Shown: positions 28,210 to 37,258 of the stretch, piece after piece
Numbering within the stretch: position 1 is the stretch's first letter
Layout: each line of letters starts with the position of its first letter
Translations under genes and position numbers: made by a program
The notes under the pieces: model-generated
Databases searched by the model: none
What the model was told of the DNA's origin: nothing
What the model saw: the letters and a program-made list of their open reading frames with translations, nothing else
NCBI RefSeq assembly: GCF_900112065.1
Contig: NZ_FOKE01000004.1
Location: 62,001-126,000 of the forward strand
From: Cohnella sp. OV330
GTDB taxonomy: Bacteria > Bacillota > Bacilli > Paenibacillales > Paenibacillaceae
DNA: 64,000 nt
Direction: 5' to 3'

Positions 28210-28895
28210 CAGGGCTGCGCGAGACGCGACAGTCTCGCCGTCAACGTCTCCCTCCAGCTGTCCGCCAGCGCATCGACCGCGAGCAGGCGAAGCATGCCCT
28301 CCCGGTTTTCTTTTCCCCGATGCATGACCGCATTAGCCTCCTCGACCGTGACGCCTGCGGGATCGCGCGAGACGAGGACGAGCTCGCCCGGTTCGACCGC
28401 GCCCGGCGACAGCACGCGGAAATAAAAGCCGGTTTTCCCCGTATCCCGGACCCTCGCCGGGAGATCGTCCGCTCCCCATTTCATCGCGAGCTTCCAGCAA
28501 GGCACCCGGGGCTGGCTGATCTGAAGCTTGACTTCTCCGATCCTGAATATATCGCCGACGCAAACTTCGGATTCTTCGATTTCGTCGATCGTGAAGTTTT
28601 CGCCGAACGCCCCGAATTCGAGCGACCTGCCGAGCGACTCTTCCCAAAAGGCATAATGACGGTACGGATAGGCGCACACCGCCTTGTCCGGCCCGCCGTG
28701 ATTCACGTTATCCGCTTGCTCGTCTCCCGACAGCCCCTCGCGATGAACGGTAACGGCGCTTAGCGCTCTTTCCTTATAAATGCCGGACTTTGCGGGCTTG
28801 CCTTTGAACTGCGCCTCGCGCGCCGCGCCTACGTTCACCGACAAAAGCGGGTAGGACCGATCAAGCGCCGCGGGCAAAGCTGTTGAATTCGACAT
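28209..28895 (-). CDS. MOSC-domain protein, YiiM-like
   Basis: A 228-residue protein with the YiiM layout: N-terminal KSGIYKERALSAVTVHREGL, HGGPDKAVCAYPY, GENFTIDEIEESEVCVGDIFRIG, and the conserved Cys in QPRVPCWKLA, which in MOSC proteins holds the molybdenum cofactor sulfur. YiiM-type proteins reduce N-hydroxylated compounds such as 6-hydroxylaminopurine. It is co-transcribed with the SDR gene. Confidence 0.88.
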
Positions 28896-29027
28896 TGCGC
28901 GAACCTCCTTGAGCGTAGAGTTGTCAGGACGCCCTAACCGAAAGCCCGGCGTGCCTTGGATGGATAAGGAGCAACCGTCCTTGCCATGCTAAATTCGGCG
29001 GGCCAAAGGCGCCCGGGATGGGAGCTG

Positions 29028-29147
29028 ATGAAAATGACCACGTCGAAACGCAGAAAAGAAAGCGCATGGAAAAGTCGCAAAGAGCGCTCCCAAATTCGCC
29101 CGGCGAAGGCGCCGGAGGGCGAACCGGAAGCGCCGCCTCAACCGTAA
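29028..29147 (+). CDS. Possible 39-residue basic protein
   Basis: ATGAAAATG at 29028 follows GGGAG and opens a frame of 39 codons: MKMTTSKRRKESAWKSRKER, then a Pro/Glu-rich tail ending PPQP. The N-terminal half is strongly basic and could bind nucleic acid; no known family. It lies between two minus-strand genes with its own ribosome site. A sequence this short could be open by chance. Confidence 0.4.
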   Translation: MKMTTSKRRKESAWKSRKERSQIRPAKAPEGEPEAPPQP

Positions 29148-29191
29148 TCGCCGCTCCGCATGACTGATGGTCCCCGCGACGGGAGGACGGC

Positions 29192-29920
29192 TTAGGAGAT
29201 TTGGTGCTTTTCGGCTGCCGTGAGCCGTCTTCCCCGAACGGTCAGCACCGCCCTGCCGTCGTGCAGGCCCCATATCTCGTCCGCGAATTTCTCGGCGAGC
29301 TCCAAACGATGCAGCGCTACGACGATAATCATATTCTTATCCTTCGCCTGCTGCTTCAGCATGCCCATGATGCTCTCTTGCGAATGAGGATCGAGTCCGG
29401 TCACGGGCTCGTCCGCGAGCAGCACCTCGGCGCCGTGGGCGATCGCGCGGGCGATCGCCACGCGCTGACGTTCGCCGCCGCTGAGCTTCTCCGCCGGCTG
29501 GTGCGCGCGGTCGATCAAGCCGACGTTCTCCAGCGTCTCCATGGCGTCCATGTAGTCGTCGCTTCTGACCATGCCGGTCATCCGGCGGAACCAGGACACC
29601 TGGCCGACCGCGCCGATGATGACGTTTTTGAGCGCCGTCTTTTTTTCGTACATCAGCGCCTTCTGTTCCAGATAAGCGATTTTGCGCTTTAAACGCAGCC
29701 TAGACAGCGCGCCACCGGCAATCGCGTCCTTGCCGTCGATGCGCAGCTCCCCGCTCGTCCATGGCTCCTTGAGTCCGAGACAGCGAAGCAGCATCGACTT
29801 GCCGCTGCCGCTCGCCCCTACTACCGCATACAGCTTGCCCGGCTCCAGATGTCCGTGGATGCCGTCGAGTACCTTTTTGCCTGTCGGCAGCTTGCGCGTA
29901 AGACCGATGATATGTATCAT
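29192..29920 (-). CDS. Orphan ABC transporter ATPase, PhnC-like
   Basis: A 242-residue ATP-binding subunit: Walker A VGASGSGKS (residues 34-42), Q loop YLEQKALM, signature LSGGERQRVAIARA near 144, Walker B VLLADEP and the switch His in VALHR. The spacing and the segment ALKNVIIGAVGQVSWFRRMTG are those of the phosphonate importer ATPase PhnC. No permease or binding protein lies next to it, so its partners must be encoded elsewhere or it has a non-transport role. Confidence 0.85.
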   Translation of the reverse strand: MIHIIGLTRKLPTGKKVLDGIHGHLEPGKLYAVVGASGSGKSMLLRCLGLKEPWTSGELRIDGKDAIAGGALSRLRLKRKIAYLEQKALMYEKKTALKNVIIGAVGQVSWFRRMTGMVRSDDYMDAMETLENVGLIDRAHQPAEKLSGGERQRVAIARAIAHGAEVLLADEPVTGLDPHSQESIMGMLKQQAKDKNMIIVVALHRLELAEKFADEIWGLHDGRAVLTVRGRRLTAAEKHQIS

Positions 29921-29987
29921 TCCCGTCCGAATGCCCCCTGACTTTCGTTCCTGCCGTTTTTTCTAGTGTAATTCTTTACGGAACGGC

Positions 29988-30037
29988 TTTCCATACGAAC
30001 AAACGTTTGGTATACTATAAACAAGAACATGCGTTCT
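29988..30037 (+). promoter_or_regulatory. Promoter with two LexA (SOS) boxes
   Basis: CGAACAAACGTTTG at 29996-30009 and AGAACATGCGTTCT at 30024-30037 match the Gram-positive LexA/DinR consensus CGAACRNRYGTTYC at 13 and 12 of 14 positions. A -10 box TATACT (30011-30016) lies between them and a weak -35 TTTCCA (29988) is 17 bases upstream of it. Box 1 covers the spacer and box 2 the start region, so LexA would repress the downstream 76-residue gene. Confidence 0.7.
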
Positions 30038-30066
30038 ATCTATTCCAGTCAAAGGTGGGATGATGG

Positions 30067-30297
30067 ATGGAGAACTGCGAGCACCTCCGCTATTTGGAGC
30101 CTTCAAGGGGATCCCGGCCGTCACGAGATCTGACTTTCAAATTTTACGACAGCGGCCGTCTCGTGATCGTGGACAATGACAGCGGCAATACGATGAACCC
30201 CCGCGAGTTAAGCGGGGGCAGCTACGACTTCTATGTGCGTCAACGGCTCGCCTTCATCAAGCGCGAGCTGAAGTCCAAGATCGAGAAGTACGCGTGA
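30067..30297 (+). CDS. Small protein of unknown function, probably SOS-controlled
   Basis: A 76-residue product: a short N-terminal part with Cys4, a strand-rich middle (DLTFKFYDSGRLVIVDNDSG) and a basic C-terminal helix (FYVRQRLAFIKRELKSKIEKY). No membrane helix or LysM domain, so it is not YneA-like; I do not recognise the family. AAAGGTGGG lies 7 bases before the ATG. The two LexA-type boxes directly upstream suggest induction by DNA damage. The gene is monocistronic; a perfect 8-bp hairpin (30315-30335, no U tract) follows. Confidence 0.75.
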   Translation: MENCEHLRYLEPSRGSRPSRDLTFKFYDSGRLVIVDNDSGNTMNPRELSGGSYDFYVRQRLAFIKRELKSKIEKYA

Positions 30298-30355
30298 CCA
30301 TGCCGCGTGGCCGTGCCGGGACGCCAAGTCCCGGCAAGCAGTCTCACGCTTGCGA

Positions 30356-30493
30356 TCAAGGCAGGTTTTTGTCGATACCGTTCAAGCTAGGCGGCAGGCG
30401 GGACATTTTGTCCAGCTTCGTTGCCTGGCTTTTTCCGCGTCCTCCGGCCGTGATGCTCTTCGCTCCCGCTTTAGGTCCTTGATAGGGCGGCAT
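30356..30493 (-). CDS. Small basic protein, 45 residues
   Basis: ATG at 30493 follows GGAGGTG by 8 bases and opens a frame reading MPPYQGPKAGAKSITAGGRG and ending LPPSLNGIDKNLP. It is Gly/Lys/Pro-rich, with no hydrophobic segment, resembling small spore or nucleoid proteins in composition only. The longer open frame to 30568 lacks a ribosome site. Function unknown; the good start site argues that it is real. Confidence 0.55.
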   Translation of the reverse strand: MPPYQGPKAGAKSITAGGRGKSQATKLDKMSRLPPSLNGIDKNLP

Positions 30494-30661
30494 ATCCGAC
30501 TCACCTCCATGGATGCTTCGTATTTGGGTTAAGGCCGAACGCACGATTAGGTTGCCCGCCCCGCTCATTTACAAACACCTTCCGGTTAGACATAATAAAT
30601 TCATGTCCGCCGTCCGATTGGCGAGCGGCTGGAGCGGCAAGCAGACGAAGGAGCCACGGAT

Positions 30662-31399
30662 ATGAAACAAAACATCCTGTTCGACCTGGACGATACGCTG
30701 ATCTATTGCAACAAATATTTTCATTTCGTGCAAGAGCAGTTCGCGGACTTGATGACGACCTGGTTCGCGCCGTTCGGCTTGACCAAGCAGACCGTGCTGG
30801 CCAAGCACAGCGAGATCGACATCGCCGGCGTGCAGATCGTCGGCTTCAGCAGCGAGCATTTTCCCCAATCGTTTGTCGATACGTACCGATACTATAGCGC
30901 CTTGCACGGACGTTCCGAATCCGCCGACGAGGAGGCGCTTCTATGGAAGCTCGGCCTTAGCGTGTTCGAGCAAGAGACCGAGCCTTATCCGTTCATGAAC
31001 GAGACGCTCGAATCGCTCGCGGCCGCCGGCCATCAGCTTCATTTATATACGGGCGGAGATCCGGCCATCCAGAAGCGCAAGATCGAAGCAGCCGGCCTAG
31101 AGCGTTACTTCCGAGATCGCATTTATATCCGGCTGCACAAAAACGTCGAAGCGCTGAAGGAGATTTTGCGCGCAGGCAAGCTGCGGATCGATCGCACCTG
31201 GATGGTGGGCAATTCGGTGCGCACGGACGTCCTGCCCGCACTGTCCTGCGGCCTGCATGCCATCTATTTGAAACAGGAGCGCGAATGGGACTACAACGTG
31301 CTGCCGATCGCGGATGCCAAGCCGAGCGGCGCGTTCCTCACGCTATCCTCGCTTCGCCAGGTGCCGTCCGCGATCGATGCATATTTGACGCAAGGCTGA
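30662..31399 (+). CDS. HAD-superfamily hydrolase
   Basis: A 245-residue phosphatase-like protein. Motif I is FDLDDTL (nucleophile D8, acid D10), motif II is LYTGGD, a Lys occurs in QKRKIEAAG, and motif IV is GNSVRTDVLPALSCG. The helical cap lies between residues 15 and 95. The pattern is that of YqeG/GmhB-like or pyrophosphatase PpaX-like enzymes, but the substrate cannot be named. AAGGAGCC precedes the ATG. Confidence 0.85.
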   Translation: MKQNILFDLDDTLIYCNKYFHFVQEQFADLMTTWFAPFGLTKQTVLAKHSEIDIAGVQIVGFSSEHFPQSFVDTYRYYSALHGRSESADEEALLWKLGLSVFEQETEPYPFMNETLESLAAAGHQLHLYTGGDPAIQKRKIEAAGLERYFRDRIYIRLHKNVEALKEILRAGKLRIDRTWMVGNSVRTDVLPALSCGLHAIYLKQEREWDYNVLPIADAKPSGAFLTLSSLRQVPSAIDAYLTQG

Positions 31400-31412
31400 C
31401 GTCCGCCCGCGG

Positions 31413-32390
31413 TCACGTCCCGACGATGCGCCTGAATCGATCGTAGGCCGCGGCGTCGGCGCCGCCGGCGCGGGCTGCATGATGATAAAAGCTGTAAGGG
31501 AACTTGAACGCATGTCCAAAATCCCACTCGTCCCCGCTTCGTTCCTTGTCCCAAAAAGCGGATTCGGTCGGCAGCGAAGTTGACGGCCGTGCAAGCGCGA
31601 GCGGCTCGCGGTCGACCGGCGAGAAAAGGCGGATCGGTTCGCCGGGCTGCAGATACCGGCTTGCGCGCAATACCCGAACGAGCTTGAACAGCGGCAATAG
31701 CCCTCTTTTGAACAATGCCGGGTAACCCAGCTCCTCGAGCGTTACGAGCGCATGCGAAAAGGTCAGCATATGGCCGATCAGGTCGTGATGGGCTTCCGCC
31801 CGATAGATGGTCCCGAAGGCGGCCAGCTCTTGCAGCACGGCGCGCGATAGCGCCGCTCCGTCTTCGATGCCCGCGGGTCCGCCTTCTTCCGGCGGCGTCA
31901 GCGCCTTGACCTCTGACGTCTTGTAGCCGATCCAAGAGCGCCCCGGAATCTTCCCTTTGAACGAGCGAATCAGCTGCGAGATCGCTTCGACGTCCGCCGC
32001 CGCGCCCCAACCGTCCAATTCGCGAATCGCCTTCAAGCTCGCCGCCGCATAGATCGCATTGTGACCGACCCAGTGCAAGCCGTCGATCGTTTCTTCCAGC
32101 GCCTCCACGACGACGCGCTCGTCATCGTTTGCGCTGCGCTTCGCCTCTCGATCCGCCATGTCGGGATCCGCTCGAACGAGATTTACCGGCTCGCCCAGAC
32201 GCCGGGTCACCATCCGGTCGGCTTGCTCCGCGATCTTCCTCGCGACATCGTCGTCGAGCCTATTTTCGGCGATAAAAAAATAAGCGGCGATCGCCGCCGC
32301 GCCGAAGTGCGCCTCCCAAATATCGCCTGTCCGCTCGCGGCATGATGCGATGACGGTCAGTCCTTTTTTTAAAAGCGTGCGATCCGTCAT
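31413..32390 (-). CDS. Helical protein of unknown function
   Basis: A 325-residue soluble-looking protein, mostly helical. It shows repeated small-residue helices with paired histidines: EAHFGAAAIAAYFF near 26, HWVGHNAIYAAASLKAI near 106, and EAHHDLIGHMLTFSHAL near 200, which could line a helical bundle or a metal site. No signal peptide or membrane helix. I do not recognise the family. It lies 4 bases downstream of the lysozyme-like gene and is probably in its operon. Confidence 0.65.
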   Translation of the reverse strand: MTDRTLLKKGLTVIASCRERTGDIWEAHFGAAAIAAYFFIAENRLDDDVARKIAEQADRMVTRRLGEPVNLVRADPDMADREAKRSANDDERVVVEALEETIDGLHWVGHNAIYAAASLKAIRELDGWGAAADVEAISQLIRSFKGKIPGRSWIGYKTSEVKALTPPEEGGPAGIEDGAALSRAVLQELAAFGTIYRAEAHHDLIGHMLTFSHALVTLEELGYPALFKRGLLPLFKLVRVLRASRYLQPGEPIRLFSPVDREPLALARPSTSLPTESAFWDKERSGDEWDFGHAFKFPYSFYHHAARAGGADAAAYDRFRRIVGT

Positions 32391-32394
32391 GAAA

Positions 32395-33567
32395 TCACTC
32401 TCCTTGCTCTCTTCCTATCGATTGAAGCTTGGCGTATATGGCGCGGACGCCGTCCGACCACAGCGGGTCCTCCGCATAGGTCCGATTCATCCAGGCGAAC
32501 GGTTCTTCGCCTTCGGGAATGCCGGCCGCCAGCTTTGCGAGGAGCTTCGCCGCGATGCCCGACGAATCGCCGATGTCCGTATTGTACGTCTCCCAGCTAT
32601 GAAAGACGTTAAACGGATTGTTCGCGATTTGCTTCGCTTTTTTGGCGGACTTCGGGACGAAGCCTTGCTCTTGACCCGCTACCGCAAAAAGCAGCAGCGG
32701 ATCGATGCCATGCCGGCGGGCGCTCTCGACGATCGCCTCGAAGTAAGGGCGCTCGGCCAGCATCGAGTCCCGGCCTTTCAGGTAAGCCTTCACCGCCTCC
32801 GCATCGAACGGCAAATAAGCAAACGGAGCCGTATCGGCGGCTTGGCGGACGGTTTGCTGCGCTGCCAGGTTTGCGGCGGATTCGGGTCTAGGCAAATCCG
32901 CTTCGCTGTCGCTGCGCTGAATCGACGTCAAAAGCACGCACGCAGCAGCAAGCATCAGCACGGCCGCGAGAACAAGCGGGCGCAGGGCGGATGGCGCCAG
33001 CCAGCCGGATCTTGGCACCCTGACGGCATCGGCGGCCGAATCAGCGTCCGCGGCGGCGAGGCGTGTGCCGTCTATGCCAAGTGTCGTTGAAGCATGGTTA
33101 TGGCCGACGGCGCCGTCATGCGCTGCTTCAAGCAGAGATGAAGCGCTATCATTTGCGAATGCTTGAGAATCGAGCTTGGCCGCGAGATCATGGTTCAGCA
33201 CGAGCCCCTTTTCGGTTCGCTGCGCGATCCGATCAAGCGACCATGCCGCGGCCGTCCTTTCGTTCAACCATCGAAGAAGGCTAGCCGCATGCGCCTCATC
33301 CGCAAGCGTCAAATCCCCGCATACGCGCAGCACGTCCTGCGGGTACACCTCGCGCTTCTCGCCAACGACGCAAGACGCCACGAGCCTGTCGGCCACGTCG
33401 GCTCTGAGCGCTTCCGGCCATTCGGGCAGCCGCCGGCGAATCGTACGCACGATCGCGTCGGCGACGATTTCCGCCTGATTCGTCGCGGGCATCGGCGCAT
33501 ATTTAGTTCGAACGTATCGGCGGATGACCGATACGTCTCCCGGCGTCAACAATGCTTCGCCTGCCAT
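32395..33567 (-). CDS. Single-span membrane protein with lysozyme-like C-terminal domain
   Basis: A 390-residue protein. The first 170 residues look cytoplasmic and include VIRRYVRTKYAPMPATNQAEIVADAIVRTIRRRL; a membrane helix (LRPLVLAAVLMLAAACVLL) lies near 200; the extracellular C-terminal part (about 290-390) resembles glucosaminidase/lysozyme-like muramidases: ARRHGIDPLLLFAVAGQEQGF, NNPFNVF and DIGDSSGIAAKLLAKL. The Glu in GQEQGF is the candidate catalytic acid. The frame extends upstream to 33996, but only the ATG at 33567 has a ribosome site (GGAGGGG). A regulated wall hydrolase with an inside sensor part is a reasonable guess. Confidence 0.7.
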   Translation of the reverse strand: MAGEALLTPGDVSVIRRYVRTKYAPMPATNQAEIVADAIVRTIRRRLPEWPEALRADVADRLVASCVVGEKREVYPQDVLRVCGDLTLADEAHAASLLRWLNERTAAAWSLDRIAQRTEKGLVLNHDLAAKLDSQAFANDSASSLLEAAHDGAVGHNHASTTLGIDGTRLAAADADSAADAVRVPRSGWLAPSALRPLVLAAVLMLAAACVLLTSIQRSDSEADLPRPESAANLAAQQTVRQAADTAPFAYLPFDAEAVKAYLKGRDSMLAERPYFEAIVESARRHGIDPLLLFAVAGQEQGFVPKSAKKAKQIANNPFNVFHSWETYNTDIGDSSGIAAKLLAKLAAGIPEGEEPFAWMNRTYAEDPLWSDGVRAIYAKLQSIGREQGE

Positions 33568-33749
33568 ATTCGCCGCGCCCCCCTCCGCCCGAAGCTTTCC
33601 AGATCGACTGCTTTTCCATAGTTTAGCATAGGAGCGCCGCCTGAAAAAGCGATCTTGCCAGCGATTCAGCCTCGTTTCCGGCCTCATCGCCTGCTCTACA
33701 TCAAGCGACCCGCCACGTAGATCCGCCACGCGGACCCGCCGTTCACCGT

Positions 33750-34076
33750 TTAGCCCCGTGCTCCGCGCGCGGCTTCCGCAATACGCGCCTGTACCTCGTC
33801 GCTCCTGATGTAACGTTCGATCTGCTCCTTCTCGAACATCGTGAACTGGTATTCGCAGTCGATGCCCTCGTCGAGCGCCTCGATCTGGATCGGGTGCCCG
33901 GCATGCGTGCATACGACGAGCGCCGTCAGATCGATGACGTCGCCCGGCAGCGGCGTTGACGCGTCCACGCGAATCACAAGCTCCGCATCGATCCACTGCG
34001 CGTCGCGCTTGTCGACGCTAACTTCGAACCCCGTAAACTTGAGCTCCTTCGGTAGATCTTCGCCGTATCGGAACAT
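33750..34076 (-). CDS. Hypothetical protein, 108 residues
   Basis: Starts MFRYGEDLPKELKFTGFEVS and has two short strand-rich blocks (WIDAELVIRVDAS, VIDLTALVVCTHAGHPIQIE) and a charged helical end (TMFEKEQIERYIRSDEVQAR). GGAGG lies 8 bases before the ATG at 34076, which is preferred to the open start at 34097. No recognised family. It sits between the gltD terminator and the lysozyme-like gene. Confidence 0.65.
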   Translation of the reverse strand: MFRYGEDLPKELKFTGFEVSVDKRDAQWIDAELVIRVDASTPLPGDVIDLTALVVCTHAGHPIQIEALDEGIDCEYQFTMFEKEQIERYIRSDEVQARIAEAARGARG

Positions 34077-34101
34077 CGCATTTTCCTCCGTTCGCAATAA
34101 A

Positions 34102-34149
34102 GGGTCGTCACCCGCCGGCTTCGCTTCGAAGACGGCTCGGGTGCGACCC
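34102..34149 (-). terminator. Terminator of gltD
   Basis: An imperfect 48-base hairpin: GGGTCG/CGACCC outer, CACCCG/CGGGTG middle, and a CGAAG-rich apex. On the minus strand it is followed by TTTATTGCG. Confidence 0.6.
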
Positions 34150-34187
34150 TGATATGATTAAATCGCTAGCTGGTCAATCGTCAATCC

Positions 34188-35678
34188 TTAAGGCAGCATC
34201 GTCGAACCCATCAGATAACGGTCGACCTCGCGGGCAGCCTCGCGGCCTTCGTTGATCGCCCATACGATGAGGCTTTGGCCGCGGCGCATATCGCCGGCCG
34301 CGAACACTTTGTCGACGCTCGTCTTATACTTGCCGTAGGCCGCCTTCACGTTCGTTCTGCGGTCCGTCTCCAGGCCAAGCTGCTCGATAAGGGTCGATTC
34401 CGGACCTTCGAAGCCGACGGCTACGAGGACGAGATCGGCCGGCCATACTTTCTCCGTGCCGGGAATCTCTTCGTATACCTTGCGGCCCGACTCGTCGACG
34501 TAGCGCCGGATTTGAACGGTGTGCAGCTCCTTGACGTTGCCGTCTTCGTCGCCGACGAACTTTTTCGTCAACACCGAGAACGCGCGCGGGTCTTCGCCGT
34601 ACAAGACCTTCGCCTCTTCATGCGCGTAATCGAGCGTGTAGACGTTCGGGTATTCCGGCCACGGGTTGTTGATCTGGTCGCGCGTCAGCGGCGCCTTGGC
34701 ATGCGTGCCGAACTGAGAGACGCTCGTGCAGCCGTGACGCAGCGCAGTCGCGACGCAGTCCGTACCCGTGTCGCCGCCGCCGATGACGATGACATGCTTG
34801 TCCTTGCCCGAAATATAATTGCCGTCTTCGAGATTCGAGTCGAGATAGCTCTTGATCGTGCCGTTCAAGTAATCCATCGCCTGATGGATGCCCTTCAGGT
34901 TCGCGCCTTCGACGGGGCCAAGCCCGCGCGCCTTGGTCGCGCCGCCGCACAGGACGATCGCATCGTACTCTTCGGCCAGCTGCTTAGCGGAAATGTCCTT
35001 GCCGATCTCGGTGTTCGTAACGAACTGAATGCCCTCTTCGGCCATCAGATCGACGCGGCGCTTGACGATATGCTTCTCGAGCTTCATCGTCGGGATGCCG
35101 TACGTGAGCAGGCCGCCCGGACGGTCGGCGCGCTCGAATACGGTCACGCTGTGGCCCGCTTTGTTCAACTGAGCGGCCGTAGCCAGGCCTGCAGGTCCGG
35201 ATCCGACGACGGCGACGCGCTTGCCCGTGCGCTGCTTCGGAGGCTGGGGCACCACCCAGCCCTCTTCGAAGGCGCGGTCGATAATCGCTTGCTCGATCGT
35301 CTTGATCGTGACCGGATCGCCGATAAGGCCGACGGTGCAAGATCCTTCGCACGGCGCGGGACAGACGCGGCCCGTGAACTCGGGGAAGTTGTTCGTCTTG
35401 GCCAGACGCTCGTAAGCCTCTCTCCACAGTCCGCGGTAGATGAGGTTGTTCCATTCGGGTATTAGGTTGTTGACCGGGCAACCCGAAGCGCCGCCGGACA
35501 ATTCCATGCCGGTGTGGCAATATGGCGTGCCGCAGTCCATGCAGCGCGCCCCTTGGGTGCGCAGCTGTTCTTCGGAGAACATGCGGTGGAACTCGTTCCA
35601 GTCCTTGATCCGTTCAAGGGGGTCGCGATCGCTTGGCAGCTCGCGTTGATATTCCATAAATCCCGTAGGCGTCGACAT
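34188..35678 (-). CDS. gltD: Glutamate synthase, small (beta) subunit
   Basis: A 496-residue NADPH-dependent subunit that supplies electrons for making glutamate from glutamine and 2-oxoglutarate. N-terminal cysteines for iron-sulfur binding are in [15 protein letters not shown] and [13 protein letters not shown] ([18 protein letters not shown]) and NADPH ([12 protein letters not shown]) sites follow; the C-terminal FAD motif is [17 protein letters not shown]. Complete in length. The large subunit gltA, often directly upstream, is absent here: the next upstream gene is folA. GGAGGAAATGGG precedes the ATG. Confidence 0.93.
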   Translation of the reverse strand: MSTPTGFMEYQRELPSDRDPLERIKDWNEFHRMFSEEQLRTQGARCMDCGTPYCHTGMELSGGASGCPVNNLIPEWNNLIYRGLWREAYERLAKTNNFPEFTGRVCPAPCEGSCTVGLIGDPVTIKTIEQAIIDRAFEEGWVVPQPPKQRTGKRVAVVGSGPAGLATAAQLNKAGHSVTVFERADRPGGLLTYGIPTMKLEKHIVKRRVDLMAEEGIQFVTNTEIGKDISAKQLAEEYDAIVLCGGATKARGLGPVEGANLKGIHQAMDYLNGTIKSYLDSNLEDGNYISGKDKHVIVIGGGDTGTDCVATALRHGCTSVSQFGTHAKAPLTRDQINNPWPEYPNVYTLDYAHEEAKVLYGEDPRAFSVLTKKFVGDEDGNVKELHTVQIRRYVDESGRKVYEEIPGTEKVWPADLVLVAVGFEGPESTLIEQLGLETDRRTNVKAAYGKYKTSVDKVFAAGDMRRGQSLIVWAINEGREAAREVDRYLMGSTMLP

Positions 35679-35781
35679 CCCATTTCCTCCATCTGTCGGT
35701 AATTCGCGTGTCTGACCGGATATAGCCGCCGGGTCAGGGCACCGTTATATGATAGACCATCTTACCTGACGACCCGTGTCA

Positions 35782-36303
35782 TCAGAATGGATTATCCCCT
35801 CTATTGTTTGCACTTTCCGCTGCGCGGCGCTCGTATACGCACTTATCGAAGGCGATCGGATTGCGTTCGTCCGCCGCCTGGGACTTTTTGGACGCAAGAA
35901 CCCAGTCCGACCGGTCAAAGCTCGGGAATACGGCGTCGCCTTCTACGTCCTCAGAAAGCTCCGAGAGCAGCATCCGGTCGGCGTGCGGCAGCAGCTGCGC
36001 GTACACGTCGGCGCCTCCGGCCACCATCAGCTCTTCCCCGCCGTAGCGCGCGAGCGCCTCCTCTACGGAGCGAACGATGACGCAGCCCTCCGGGGCTTCG
36101 GTCATCGTCCTGGACAAAATGACGTTCGTCCGTCCGGCCAGCGGCTTCGGCAGCGAGCGGAACGTCTTGCTCCCCATCAACACGGACTTGCCCATTGTCT
36201 GGGCTTTGAAGTAGGCCATCTCGTCCTTCAGACGCCAAGGCAGGGCGTTATCCGCCCCGATGACGCCGTTCTTCGCGACGGCGGCGATCAACGTGACGGA
36301 CAT
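35782..36303 (-). CDS. folA: Dihydrofolate reductase
   Basis: A 173-residue type I DHFR that regenerates tetrahydrofolate with NADPH. Motifs: AAVAKNGVIGADNALPWRLKDEMAYF split over residues 7-32 with the catalytic Asp/Glu in the KDEM region, VLMGSKTFRSLPKPL, and the MVAGGADVYAQ cofactor segment. It follows thyA by 118 bases on the same strand, the usual pairing because thymidylate synthesis consumes the folate that DHFR restores. Confidence 0.92.
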   Translation of the reverse strand: MSVTLIAAVAKNGVIGADNALPWRLKDEMAYFKAQTMGKSVLMGSKTFRSLPKPLAGRTNVILSRTMTEAPEGCVIVRSVEEALARYGGEELMVAGGADVYAQLLPHADRMLLSELSEDVEGDAVFPSFDRSDWVLASKKSQAADERNPIAFDKCVYERRAAESANNRGDNPF

Positions 36304-36421
36304 GCGCCACCGCCTCCCTGCTATCGTGAATTTGTGTAACTATCATAACATACGATGTCTCCCGGCGACTATCAGCCAAAAAACGACTGTTTTTTGACGA
36401 CACCACGGAAGCGGCGCCTGC

Positions 36422-37216
36422 TTAAATCGCTACGGGCGCCTTGATCGCGGGATGATATTCGTAGCCTTCGAATACAAAATCTTCGAATTTGTAATCGAAT
36501 ATCGAATCCGGCTTGCGACGAATAACGAGCTTCGGCAATGGCAGCGGCTCGCGGGTGAGCTGCAGCTTCACCTGTTCGAGGTGATTGGCGTAGATATGCA
36601 CGTCCCCGCCGGACCAGACGAACTCCCCGGCTTCGAGACCGCATTGCTGCGCCACCATGTGGGTGAGCAGCGCATAGGAGGCGATATTGAACGGCAAACC
36701 GAGGAACGTATCGACGGAGCGCATCGTGAGCATGCACGAGAGCTTGCCCTCGGCTACGTAAAACTGAAAAACGAAGTGGCACGGCGGCAGCTTCATCCGT
36801 TCGATCTCCGCGACGTTCCAGGCGCTGACGAGATGGCGGCGGGATTCGGGATTGCGCTTGATGGACTCGACGACCTGCGCGATCTGATCGACCGTACGCC
36901 CGTCGGGCGTCTCCCAGGCGCGCCACTGCGAGCCGTAGACGGGTCCGAGATCGCCGTTTTCGTCGGCCCATTCGTCCCAGATCGAGACGCCGTTTTCCTT
37001 CAAATAACGAATGTTGGTATCTCCGCTCAGGAACCAGAGCAGCTCGTGCACGACGCTTTTCAAATGGATCCGCTTCGTCGTGACGAGAGGGAAGCCTTCC
37101 TGCAGATCGAACCGGAGCTGCCTGCCGAATACGCTGATCGTGCCGGTGCCCGTTCGGTCTCCCTTCTCCGTGCCATGGTCCAAAATATCCTGTAAAAGGT
37201 CCAAATAATTACGCAA
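36422..37216 (-). CDS. thyA: Thymidylate synthase
   Basis: A 264-residue ThyA, identical in length to the E. coli enzyme, methylating dUMP with methylenetetrahydrofolate. Landmarks are [12 protein letters not shown], the catalytic Cys146 in [10 protein letters not shown], and [17 protein letters not shown]. The start was set at TTG 37216 ([10 protein letters not shown]): it has AAAAGGTGA upstream at a proper distance, and the family begins with this pattern; the open GTG at 37228 overlaps the ribosome site. A small A/T-rich hairpin (36377-36396) lies in the thyA-folA gap. Confidence 0.94.
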   Translation of the reverse strand: MRNYLDLLQDILDHGTEKGDRTGTGTISVFGRQLRFDLQEGFPLVTTKRIHLKSVVHELLWFLSGDTNIRYLKENGVSIWDEWADENGDLGPVYGSQWRAWETPDGRTVDQIAQVVESIKRNPESRRHLVSAWNVAEIERMKLPPCHFVFQFYVAEGKLSCMLTMRSVDTFLGLPFNIASYALLTHMVAQQCGLEAGEFVWSGGDVHIYANHLEQVKLQLTREPLPLPKLVIRRKPDSIFDYKFEDFVFEGYEYHPAIKAPVAI

Positions 37217-37258
37217 GAGACGTCTCACCTTTTCATTGTAACGTTATTTCCGATTGTA

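Noticed and set aside
33568..33996. Longer start for the lysozyme-like membrane protein
   Set aside because: The additional N-terminus overlaps a separate minus-strand gene and lacks a ribosome site.
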